From Papiliotrema nemorosa (taxonomy: Eukaryota; Basidiomycota; Tremellomycetes; Tremellales; Rhynchogastremaceae): 64,000 nucleotides of DNA. A program made the position numbers and the translations under genes. This document shows positions 1 through 9,776 of this stretch, piece after piece. Where the stretch lies: positions 372,001 to 436,000 of the forward strand of contig JASKOT010000012.1 of assembly GCA_032158125.1 (NCBI GenBank). The letters run 5' to 3'. The stretch's first letter is position 1, and each line of letters opens with the position of its first letter. The notes under the pieces are model-generated. The model saw only the letters and a list, made by a program, of their open reading frames with translations, did no database searches and was not told the origin of the DNA.

Positions 1-1
1 T

Positions 2-73
2 GGATTGTCGAGCGATTTCGACGTGGATGAGTTTTTGGATAATCTGGGTAAAGGCGACGATCAGCCGTCATAG
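2..73 (+). CDS. C-terminal end of an unidentified protein (partial)
   Basis: An open frame enters from the left edge and stops at TAG 71-73. It gives about 23 residues, acidic and ending in EFLDNLGKGDDQPS. The acidic composition and clean stop fit the last exon of a plus-strand gene whose body lies outside the window. No family can be assigned from so short a tail, and a chance open frame cannot be excluded. Confidence 0.4.
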   Translation, partial: GLSSDFDVDEFLDNLGKGDDQPS

Positions 74-535
74 GCGTGAACGGCAAATTGTATCGCTGTG
101 CTGTGGTGTGTGCGTAAGGGGAGCAACTGGGAGGACCTGTATCTATATGGTGATAACAACTCCGTCCAACATGATGCTCGAGTGTGTAAAAAGGTGGACT
201 GGTGGAAGCGAGATGGGCGGATAGAATATGTTGTAAGGAGATTCATGAGCTGATGTATTGCTCTACTACTCATCGATGGGACTTGTTGCGACTCTCACCA
301 GCTCACTGTGACCACCATTACCAAGCGAAGCCTCTGTATCTCGCCAGCGTTGAAAGTGAATCGACTACATAACAAACGACCAAGCGGCGGCTACAAGCTG
401 CGTATCACTCGCTGCATACGCTCATCATGATGACCAGAACCTAGCTACATATCTACCAAAACACCTTCAGGGTCTCACGAGCCGGCTCTCCAACAACGCA
501 GGCCAATCGGGATCGCTGAGCACTCGACACATCGT
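74..535. other. Intergenic region, convergent 3' ends
   Basis: The spacer lies between the partial plus-strand gene and the 3' end of metacaspase copy 1. The open frames crossing it show no family signature. I see nothing specific in it. Confidence 0.5.
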
Positions 536-2432
536 TCAAGCGATGAACTCGAGGTTGGTGTCGATAGCTATCAGTGAGTTTTCATGACAAGACCAAAGAC
601 ACAGTAACTCACGGTGACAGGACGAAAGCTGGACAATCTGCGAGTATCGAGGTTTGAGCAGTCCTCGAATAGAGACGAGAAGCTCCATGTAAGACTGAGT
701 AGGAGTCTTGGTGAGAGCCGTAATAAATGCCTGACTATGTCAACTCGGGACTCGAAGTGATCAGCAGAGCTCACCCAGGACATGGCTCCGACAGCTTGGC
801 CAGATTCGAAAGTGTCTGCGGACTGGCTCGTCAGCTGATGATAGGAAACACAGCAGGGTAGCTGACCGTCTGATCATCTCGACATCCGGACCAGCAGACC
901 ACATCAGCAGGAGAAGCTCCAGCTTCGTTCATAATCTGCATCGACTTGACTTCGTCCAGCTGATGATGCTGCTTCTCATGGTGACCCTTGATAAGCTGAC
1001 CGATGGGCTCAAGGATCGAATGGAGGACGCCCTTGTCGTGACCGACCAGGATCTTGGGCTCGTGCACCGCCTTGACATTGTCGGGTTGATACTGCTCTCA
1101 GTATGTAGCATGACACCACAGAGGAAGGATACTTGCGACGTAAGGGATATCCATGACGGACCCAGAGTTGCACGAGTCAAAGATGGCGGTAAGTCGGACA
1201 CCTGCAGCGAGGGGCTTGACCAGGTGTTGATGGCTAATATGAGCTTGGGAGACCATGCCAACGGCGGAGCTAGCTCACACTGGCGGTTAGCAATTCACAG
1301 GGGGCATAGCTGGCCACTCACTCTCATCATCGACCATCAACCCGTTCTCCTGGAAATCGACCGGGCAGATGGCTGCACCTCGTCAGCCCGGACATACCGA
1401 GGGCGAAAACTTTCCACACCCAATTGAGACTTTACTCACCCTCGTCTCTCTTGTCGGGCTCATCGAGAGCTCGATCCTTGCTCTGAGTTCCATGCCCGGA
1501 GCTGCCTGGTTAGCTGAACTCCCACCTACACTCGACGAAATTGACTAATGGAAGAACAACGCATCATCCTTCTTGGCATCTTTGACCAACCACTGCATGT
1601 ACTTGACAATGTTGGCCTTGATAGGTCGGAGCGCCGGGTCCTTGTTATCATCAGTGAGCAGAACAATGTTGTCGTTCGAGTAGTCGAATCGGTCTTCCCG
1701 TTAGCTACTCAAGATGGCGTCTAACGAGAGATGTGGCTCACCGATGATGAACTTCTGGACGTTCTTGGCGTCGTTGATACAACCTCGGAGGGAATTGTTG
1801 GTGCCGATATAGTTGATACCAATCTGTATGATCAGCTGTAGATCCTCATTCCGGCCAATTCAGCTGACTAAGAGAGCCTTTCGGTTTCCCGAACCTTCCT
1901 GTCAGCTCGGTCTCTACAGTGAAGAGGACAAAGAAAGCTGCGCCCTCCGCTGAGGCGGAACCCACTCACATCGGGAGTACTCGAAGAAGGGCTGAGCGAC
2001 AATGTTGGTAGCTTCGATCAAGAGCTCTGGCCCAAACTTCTGAACGACATGTTCGCCGTCGGTGGGTCGAGTGACGGAGGAAAAATCGGCGGTGATCCCT
2101 TCAGCAGGGATAGAACCGGCGTTACTGGTTATCAGCATCAGCACAAGCAGAAAGGGGGCATCGCGAGGTGGGAAGGTGGTCATTCCGTCAGACCCCATTG
2201 TACATGCCTACGGGGTTGGGCATCCCCCTCGCACATGAACGATAATCAGGTATCATGGGGCAGTATTGTGGACAGTGAGGTAGGAGAAATGGGAAGCGAT
2301 GGGTTGAGGGTTTTAGGTCCGAGGAGCTAGGAGAAGTGGTGGAATAAGGGAAGGTAAGAAAGAAGAGGCTACTTGCCCAGTCAGGTACTCCGAGATGACC
2401 TCGGATTGGACGGCATGAACGACTTGAGCCAT
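536..2432 (-). CDS. Metacaspase (caspase-like cysteine protease), copy 1, without Gln/Gly-rich prodomain
   Basis: Metacaspases are Ca-dependent clan CD cysteine proteases that cleave after Arg/Lys and act in stress responses, cell death and protein quality control. In order, the spliced reading shows [20 protein letters not shown] (first beta strand, split by an intron), the catalytic His in [19 protein letters not shown], the catalytic Cys in IFDSCNSGS (TGC at 1172-1170), [16 protein letters not shown], and the C-terminal HPIDTNLEF followed by TGA 538-536. Fungal enzymes usually read DSCHSGS; here His is Asn, but both catalytic residues are present. ATG 2432 begins [12 protein letters not shown]. 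The link from this exon to the exon coding FFEYSRC is unclear (about 240 bases, one long intron or a further small exon). Unlike its neighbour it has no Gly/Gln/Tyr-rich prodomain. It is a tandem duplicate of the gene at 3175-5623. Confidence 0.88.
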
Positions 2433-3174
2433 CTTGAGTAGGACTGTGAGCTAAGTGAAGGTTGGGTAAACGGATAGGCTATAAGAGGTGAAAGTAGAGA
2501 AGAAGATGAAGAAGAGAGGGGAAGAGACGAAGGGGAAAGAGTTATATACCCTATGCGAGGAGGTGATGGGGTATCCAAGTGTCGAGCAGAGTTATTCGGC
2601 TCATGTCAATCAACCAACCCGTCGACTGACTCCTTTCGATCAGTACCTCAGATCTGGTGGTCATTTGACAGATATGCAGTGGGGAGAGACGTTCTTGGCA
2701 GGGACAGAGAGGGATCTCAAACATCCTCAACGACGAGGCGGTGAGAAGAGAATAGGGACAGGTTGAGTGGATAGTATCTCTTCTCTCCGTGTATCGACGG
2801 GTTCCTGGTCTTTCAGAAGTTAGGCGATAAGATACCTTCTACCTATACATGTGTGAGTGGATCCCATGCATAGAGTGCGGAACGGGTGCATCCTGTACAT
2901 GCTCAAGGTTCAAGTCTGCGGAAAGGAGAGTCAAAGTCGGGTCAACAGAGGTGGCGTAATCCGTTTCATCCTTTCCTTCACCGGTCCAGATCCACCTGAC
3001 CATCAACGAGGACTGACTCTCATGGTCATTCGGAAGCGAACATTCGCTCGAGAAACCGATCAGAACTGCCAAGGAAGCTCTCAGACCCATTCCAGCCACT
3101 CGGATCATTCGGGGATGCATGTTCGGCTATGTAATGTACAAAGTCAATCGATCAAGCCACGAGTTCCGGCCGTC
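2433..3174 (-). promoter_or_regulatory. Intergenic region with promoter of metacaspase copy 1
   Basis: This 742-base spacer separates the two tandem metacaspases. Read on the minus strand, a TATATAA-like box lies near 2542-2548, about 110 bases before ATG 2432. It is followed by a strongly pyrimidine-rich tract (plus-strand purines 2483-2540), typical of a fungal leader. The rest also holds the 3' untranslated part of copy 2. No extra gene is convincing. Confidence 0.45.
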
Positions 3175-5623
3175 CTACGCCACAAACATCAACTCTGTGT
3201 CGATGGCTAATTGATCAGCACTGATGACAAGTCTAAAGGGACAACTCACGGTGGCAAGCGGAGAGCTGAGGCTTCTGGGTATACTTCCCCCTCATCTCCT
3301 CGCGGATGGAGACCAAGAGCTGTTGGTAGCTTTGCTGTGGGTATCGAGTCAAAGCAGCAATGAACGCCTGTCAGTCAGCTCGGGTACGGCTTAATGTCCA
3401 GCGTGAGCTCACATAGGACATGGCTCCAGTGGCTTTCCCTTCTTCCTCTGTGTCGGCGCTCTGCTGATCAGCTTACACGTAGAGACCAATCCCACTGAAC
3501 CTGACGAACCGTTTGAGAATCCTTGCAGCCGGCCCATTGAATTACATCGGCGGGAGAAGTGTTGTTCTTTTTCCCCTTGGCATCCGCCTTTTTGGCTTCA
3601 AAAGCACCCTTGGCAATACTCATAAGCCCCTTGAAGAGTCCACCGGAGTCCCCCTGGATAGCAGACACTCCAGCAGCCACGAGGTCGTCTTGGGCCCCTT
3701 CGAATAGATTGGGCTCCTTGATCTTGCCTTCGGTTGAATACTGCTGGTCAGCTATGTCCGATCGTCACAAAGATAGAAAATCTAGCTCACGACGTAAGGT
3801 AAATCCATGACTGTACCCGAATGGCACGAGTCGAAAATTGCGGTCAACCGACATCCGGCGGGAAGAGGCTGAACGAGCAGATCGTTACTAGATGTCAGCT
3901 ATTCTAGGCGCGAAAATTGACAACCAGCTGACACTGGTTGTCAGTGGTTTCTTCCAACATGCGCTCACTATCATCATCAATGATGAGGCCAGCTTCTTCG
4001 TAATCAAGTGGGCAGATGGCTGATTGTCAGCTGGTTACGCTCACAGCAGCAAAAGCTCGCCCTCATCATCGTCATCTCCCTCATCGCCGTTGAGATCCTC
4101 CGTCTGAGTGCCATGACCGGAGCTGCATGTGAGCTGACAACGGAGACTTTTTACTAGCTCACTAGTGGAAGAACAAAGCATCATTCTTCTGAACGCCCTC
4201 GACCAACCACTGCATGGCCTTGATAATATTGGCTCTGGTGGGCAGAGACCTCGGATCGTTGGTATCGTCCGTGAGGAGGACCATATCTTCCGGTTGGTAC
4301 CCGAATCGGTCTGTTCGGTCAGCTGGGGGTTGATGCGTCCGGAAGCTGACCCTTGATAAATCGCTGGACATTATGGACGTCGTTGATACAGCCCGCCAGT
4401 TCACCTTTGGTACCGAAATAGTTGATCCCGATCAAGAGGGCCTTTCGTCGTCCGGAACCTAGATGTCAGTTCTGCGAGGGTGATAAGCGAGGCCAGCTGA
4501 CACGTAGAATACTCAAAGTAAGGTCCGCCTTGTTGAGGTGGAGGAGCGGGACGGTCGGTTTGATTGCCGTAGGGTGGTTGCTGGGCTACATAGCCCCCTA
4601 CAGATGGGACGAACCCTGCCCCGCTGATGATGAATTTTCCAATCTGCTTTGTAATGGGTAATGCTCACGTGGGCTGATAGTTCCCTGGGGGAGGACCAGC
4701 AGGAGGTAGACCGTATTGGTCCTGATGCTGATTGCCATATCTACCCTCAGCACTTTCACATAGCTTTAGCTGCCTACTGCTGAGGATATTCCCCCTGTCC
4801 TCGGTTGTCGTTACCATAAGGGCGATCATAATCTCCTTGAAGACCTCCTTGATAGCCCCCCTGATAGCTGACCCCACGTCAGCTGCTGAACACTTTGAGT
4901 CAACCAGCTCACGCTTGACCACCTTGCTGCATGTAACTGTATACATCAGCGGACGCGGTCTTCTCAACACCGGAAGACCCACCCTCCTGACGCCTGGTTG
5001 TACCCCGCTTCGTTGCCATAAGGGTTGTACGCGCCATAGCCACCTCCCCTATCAGATGAGCTTTTCCCAGGGAAAAGGGGGACCCCGCAGCTCACTGTTC
5101 GGGATAAGTTTGATTGTGATACCCTTGGGTATGTCCTGGTCCACCGAAACCTCCTCCATACCCTTGATCAGCGGTTCTGTTCCCATACCCTCCTCCTCCG
5201 CCGCTGCCGCCCAAAGAGAGACCCGCCAGACTACTGTTAGAGCCTGTACATTTTGTATAGAAAGGTGGAAACTGGTGAGGAAGAGAGTCAAGTAGGGGAA
5301 AGGACCAGGTGGGGCGTTGAGTAATCATATAGGTGTGAAGTAGGGATAGGTCAATGCGTAACTCACGCAGCAGCCGCTCCGCCCATCCCTCCCCCTTGTT
5401 CTTCCTCTTGCGCTCTCACATATTCTTCTTCTCGTTCTTCACGCCGGTAATCGTCAGATCGATGTGATCGTTCGGAGTCGGAGTGATGGGAAGAAGACCT
5501 ATGTGAGACGGAAGATCGTCGTGAAGAATGATGAGATGAAATATCTCTGTCTCTCTCTCGTTCTTCTTCATAAGACTGTTCTTCTTCGTATGCTTGATAT
5601 GCCTCGTATTCATCGTCGCTCAT
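3175..5623 (-). CDS. MCA1: Metacaspase with Gly/Gln/Tyr-rich prodomain, copy 2
   Basis: Type I metacaspase, a caspase-like cysteine protease with Arg/Lys specificity. Exon 1 (5623-5367) encodes a very charged stretch, [16 protein letters not shown], then Arg/Ser/His/Glu-rich sequence. The next small exons (for example 5233-5096) encode Gly/Tyr/Gln repeats such as [10 protein letters not shown] and YQGGYQGG, the low-complexity prodomain expected in fungal Mca1. The protease part shows [19 protein letters not shown], the catalytic His in [18 protein letters not shown], the catalytic Cys in IFDSCHSGT (TGC 3826-3824), [16 protein letters not shown], and the ending [10 protein letters not shown] before TAG 3177-3175. 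Splice junctions mostly match those of copy 1. One intron (4060-4020) seems to use a GC donor. Regulation is likely by prodomain and Ca, as known for the family. Confidence 0.92.
4020..4060 (-). other. GC-AG intron in metacaspase copy 2
   Basis: The junction DDDDE/AICPLDY keeps frame only if the donor is GCGAGC and the acceptor CAG, giving a 41-base intron. The same junction in copy 1 has a normal GTGAGT donor at the equivalent position (GACGAGG|GTGAGT), which supports this placement. The nearby GTGAGC inside the segment would break the frame. Confidence 0.75.
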
Positions 5624-6173
5624 GATCTCAGTGAGCTTGGAGTAAATGGAAGTGGAAAACGAAGAACAAGAAGAGGAAGGAGAAGCAAAGGGAGGGGAAC
5701 GAGGCGATGTTGGATGAAGGTGTGTAGAAGGTCAGTCAACGTTGCCAAGGAGATTCATCCCCTCGACTCCGTTCGTCACACACAAAGGACCTCCCTTGAC
5801 TGCGCAGACTATCCTATGTGTAGAGTCAATCATCGATGCCGAAGCATGCATGACAGACCAATGAAGGCTGATCAGATCGGGTGATCGTCGAGTGAAAATG
5901 ACAAGGAGCAATTCGTCGTGAAACGCCCGACCGACGGTTTCAGCTCGAAATGACTAAGAGGTACCCTCCACCCCCGACATTCATCGCTGATTCATGCATC
6001 CAAGGCTTATGCATCCACCCTCGAAGCTGAATCTCTGAGCGTTGGACTGTTCTCTACGTGTAGGAGAGGTATAGAGAACACAACCGTGCAAGGGAATCGT
6101 CCACTTTCTCGCTTGATTCCCAGTCCCATATCTCCACCATTTACACTCACCGCAAAGGATCAGAAACCTCGAC
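5624..6173. promoter_or_regulatory. Divergent promoter region, metacaspase 2 / reductase 1
   Basis: This 550-base spacer lies between two divergently transcribed genes. The first 80 bases upstream of the metacaspase ATG are purine-rich on the plus strand, so the minus-strand leader is CT-rich. No clear TATA box or repeated operator-like motif is visible. Confidence 0.35.
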
Positions 6174-7602
6174 ATGCCCATCTGTATTCTACCCTCAACT
6201 ATGCAAGCTTGGGTCCAAGGCGAAGTGGCAAGCACCCTCCTCAGTCTATCCGGAAACACAGCTGAGAACGCAGGGCGAAGCTCCCGCTTTGAAGCAAGTC
6301 CCTTTACCCGTGCTGAACGATAATGAGGTCCTCATCAAGGTCGAATACGTCGCTTTGGTAAGTATCTACATAGAACCCCACATCCCAACTCACCCTTATC
6401 GCCTGAAATGGGTGTGCTGATCAGGAGAACCCCACAGATCATATGCATCTGGCACATCAGCCTCTCCCTGGGGCGATCATGGGATCCGACTTCTCCGGTA
6501 CCATTGTCGCTTTGGGACCCAACCTCGCCACATCTCGGAAGGTGGGTGATAGAGTCGCAGGGACCAACCCAGGTGGACAGACTTTGGATAGGGGGACATT
6601 TGCAGAATATACCAAGGCGGAGAGTGATTTAGTGTTTAATGTGCCGGAAGGGTTTAGCATGGAGGGTGCGAGTCATTTCGGGGTGACTTGGATCACTGCT
6701 CTGCAGGTGAGTCGGGCATGCTCCTCCCCAGCTCCCTGCTAAACCAGTCTCTTGGTGAAAAGCAAACCCGCACTGATCATTCAGGCCATCGTGCACATGC
6801 AGAATCGCCCCTGGCCTGATGCGTTCAACTCGCAGTACAAAGACAAATGGGTACGTCGTCGTCGGAGCACTCCGCGATCGCTCGCCATTTATGGGATTCA
6901 GCTGACAGGCAGTACCTCGTGTATGGCGGCTCGACATCGGTCGGACTGTTCACCATCCAGGTAGCCAAGATGTACGGCTACAAAGTGATCTCTACCTCTT
7001 CACCGCATAATGCCAATCTAGTCAGGTCTTACGGCGCAGATCACGTAGTGGACTATCATGATGCTGAAAAGTGTATCAGCGAGATCAAGGAGATCACAGG
7101 TGGAGGCGTATCGATAGGTCTGGACGCAGTGTCTACCAGCGACTCGTTCAAGATCTCCCTGGGGGCGTTCAAACAGGGCGGAGGGGTATTGAGTTGTGTC
7201 ATCTGGCCTTCGGAGGAGGACAAGGCGTTGAGAAGCGACGTGGAGATCAAGATGGTCGTCATGTACACCACCTTTGGCAGGGCGAGTCACAAGCATGCCC
7301 CCGTTTACCATTCCCGCCAAGCGACCTTGAGACAAGCTGACAAGTAGGACTTTGACTTTGGCTCGATCCACATCCCAGCTTCAGCGGAAGACCGAGCCTT
7401 CGCCGTGGAGGCCTGGAAGCGATCTACTGGGCTAATTAAAGAGTTCAAGGTCAGGCCGAACCCCGTAGATCTACAAGGTGGTATAGAAGCCATAGGCGAT
7501 GGTCTTGAATTCATGAAGGTGAGTTTGGATCGTATATGTGTGTGCCTAATTTGATAGGCGGGCAAGGTGACTGGATCAAAGGTGACTTTCAAGATTGCCT
7601 AG
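6174..7602 (+). CDS. Medium-chain NADPH-dependent reductase (GroES-like, enoyl-reductase/quinone-oxidoreductase type), tandem copy 1
   Basis: Member of the MDR superfamily: a GroES-like catalytic fold followed by a Rossmann domain that binds NADPH. Exons can be read as 6174-6224, 6262-6357, 6428-6706, 6785-6850, 6913-7281, 7348-7518 and 7558-7602. Visible landmarks are LIKVEYVALNPTD, GSDFSGTIVALG, VGDRVAG, the cofactor loop YGGSTSVGLFTIQVAK, and GADHVVDY. The cysteine cluster of zinc alcohol dehydrogenases is absent, so a zinc-free reductase of the fungal trans-enoyl-reductase-like group is most likely; the substrate is unknown. ATG 6201 (MQAW) is an alternative start in the same frame. Intron 5 uses a GC donor. 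It is a tandem paralogue of 8002-9476; its last two exons replace one exon there. Confidence 0.85.
7282..7347 (+). other. GC-AG intron in reductase copy 1
   Basis: Frame and homology require joining YTTFGR to DFDFGSIHIP. The donor at this point is GCGAGT and the acceptor TAG. The tandem paralogue has GTGCGT at exactly this position, and the upstream exon has the same length (369 bases) in both genes. Confidence 0.8.
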
Positions 7603-8001
7603 TGGCGAAACCGGAGATTGACGTGAACTGGGATGTTTAAGATCTCGCAGGGAATGCAAGCCGTCCCATAGATCCTTGTGATTGTACAGTAGATGACGAG
7701 ACGATGTGTAGATTTGAGCCTCTCCTTGATGCAATGAACGATGCAGTCTTGCAGAGTCGAGGTGGTGAGGTAGCTCCGGATTTTCCGGGGGGGGGGGGGT
7801 AATTCCAAAAGTGGAGGTTCTGTGGTCATCGTTGGAATATGGTGGTGGTGATGACAAAGATGACGATGGAGACGGCCTAATTGACAACGTCGACGAGGTA
7901 TATACCCAGCACAAAAGGCCATTCACGTTTGTCCATCTTGAAATTCACAAGAGTATCACAGGAGAATCCACAACAACTCTCGAAATACGTCTGAAATCAC
8001 C
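7603..8001 (+). promoter_or_regulatory. Spacer with TATA box before reductase copy 2, with G-homopolymer
   Basis: A run of 13 G lies at 7787-7799. A TATATA box at about 7899-7904 lies some 100 bases before ATG 8002 and is the best promoter element for the second reductase. The earlier part is the 3' end of copy 1. Confidence 0.5.
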
Positions 8002-9476
8002 ATGACTAGCGTTCCTACCACCATGCGAGCTTTGGTCATCGCCGACGAGGTGGGTGTTTAGCTCGACGATAGGCAGATGAGAGCTGACGCTTGTGTGTAG
8101 GGCAAGAAGGTCGTTCTCAAGGACATCCCTGTACCCAAGCTGGATGCCAATGATGTCCTCATCAAGGTCGAATATGCCTCTCAGGTGAGTGCTCCACCGA
8201 CACCCACCAAAGGCTCCTCTCAAACGGCCCACCGACCCAATCCTCTATCAGTGATAGTGGTATCCTCATAAACCTCCCTCCCGAGTGTTTATATCAACCT
8301 TTGCGCTCATGTACAGAACCCCACAGACTGGAAACACGCATTCGGGATCGGTAACCCAAAATCCATCACGGGGTGCGACCTATCCGGCACCATCGTATCC
8401 CTCGGTTCAAACCTCAACACCCCCCGTAAAGTAGGCGACAAGGTAGCTTTCGCGGTACACGGTGGACTTTTCCCTGATAAGGGGGCTTTTGCAGAGTATG
8501 CAAAGGCAGAGAGTGATTTACTGTTTGAAGTGCCAGAGACTCTGGGTATGGAGGCTGCGTCCAACTTTGGTATACCGTGGGTCACCGCTCTTCAGGTGGG
8601 TCCCAAAGCAATCCTCAATCCTGGTGGGTAAAGTTGAGACTGATTGTAGGCCATTGTCGACAGTCAAGGACATGTATGGCCCCCTAAAGAGACTGAAAGT
8701 GGGAAATGGGTATGTCAGGTCTCCCTCCACCACTACCATCATGAACTACTGTCCTACTGTCCTACTGTCTTTCGTGTCCGCCGTTCCACCTTCCCGCCAT
8801 CTTAAACTTCCTGCAAGAAACGCACTAACGCCCAGTACCTGATCTATGGAGCGTCCTCATCCGTCGGCCTATTCGCAATCCAAGTAGCCAAACTCTACGG
8901 GTACAAAATCATAGCCGTCTGTTCACCACACAACTTTGATCTCGTCAAATCGTACGGAGCCGACGAAGTGGTAGACTACAAAGACCCCGAAGCTTGTTCA
9001 GCCCGAATCAAGGAGATCTCAGGAGGGGGAGTATCTAAAGGCATGGACACCATTTCCGAAGGGAAATCGTTCGAGATTGCCGTCAAAGGCTTTGGGGAGA
9101 AAGGTGGACGGTTGAATGCGATCTTACCGCCCAAGGAGGAACATCACAAGATTAGATCAGATGTGGAGATTGTCTCTACGCTCATGTACACCCTCTTTGG
9201 AAAGGTGCGTTCTCTGCACCCTTTTTCAGTATGGAGAGATGTGAGCTGACATGCTAGCCGTTCAACTTTGCAGGTACAGACATTCCCCCAAGCGAACACG
9301 ACCACGAGTTTGGTCGAGCAATCGCCAAGCATTCAGCCGACGTCATCAAGAAATACAATATCAAGCCCAACCCGCTCAAGCGGATGGGTGGATTGGAGGA
9401 TATCGAGGCGGGTCTTAAGCACATGCAAGAGGGCAAGGTCTCGGGAGAGAAGTTGGTCTACAAGATTGCTCAGTAG
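8002..9476 (+). CDS. Medium-chain NADPH-dependent reductase, tandem copy 2
   Basis: Same family as the preceding gene. Exons read as 8002-8049, 8101-8184, 8317-8595, 8650-8709, 8836-9204 and 9258-9476, all joined in phase 0. The protein starts MTSVPTTMRALV. It shows LIKVEYASQNPTDWKH, GCDLSGTIVSLG, the Rossmann loop YGASSSVGLFAIQVAK, SYGADEVVDYKD, and ends GEKLVYKIAQ. Exons 3 and 5 have the same lengths (279 and 369 bases) as in copy 1, proof of tandem duplication. Copy 1 has an additional intron near the C terminus that is missing here. No zinc-binding cysteine set is seen. The physiological substrate is not recognisable. Confidence 0.88.
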
Positions 9477-9776
9477 ACGTATTGAGGCGTCGTCATTCCG
9501 TAGAGCATACTTCAACGGATCAGAAGGGTGAAGCAGCCAACAAGCATTAAATCAAGATATGCATCGTGATGTTTTGCTTTTGAAAAGGTGTTTTGGTTGT
9601 TTGTTGGTGAAGAATTTGTTGTGATTTGTATTGTATGGGGTGGTTAGTTGTAGTTTCGTGAAGGCTACACCGCCTTGACCTCTTCTGCGAATCTCGAGAG
9701 CGACTTTCGACATGAAGGACACTCCCAGCACAGCGTGATCTGCGCATGGCGAAGAGAGGGAGCCGATGGAGCTGAC
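9477..9776. other. Convergent 3' intergenic spacer
   Basis: This spacer lies between the reductase stop and the SEC61 stop. It is T/G-rich around 9570-9640 and probably holds both cleavage/polyadenylation regions. No gene is supported. Confidence 0.4.

Noticed and set aside
963..1427. Plus-strand open frame of 154 codons
   Set aside because: It is antisense to the protease domain of metacaspase copy 1, whose catalytic motifs are on the other strand; no family likeness.
7282..7347. Premature stop or pseudogene in reductase copy 1
   Set aside because: The stop arises only if the GC-AG intron is not removed; the paralogue shows an intron at the same place.
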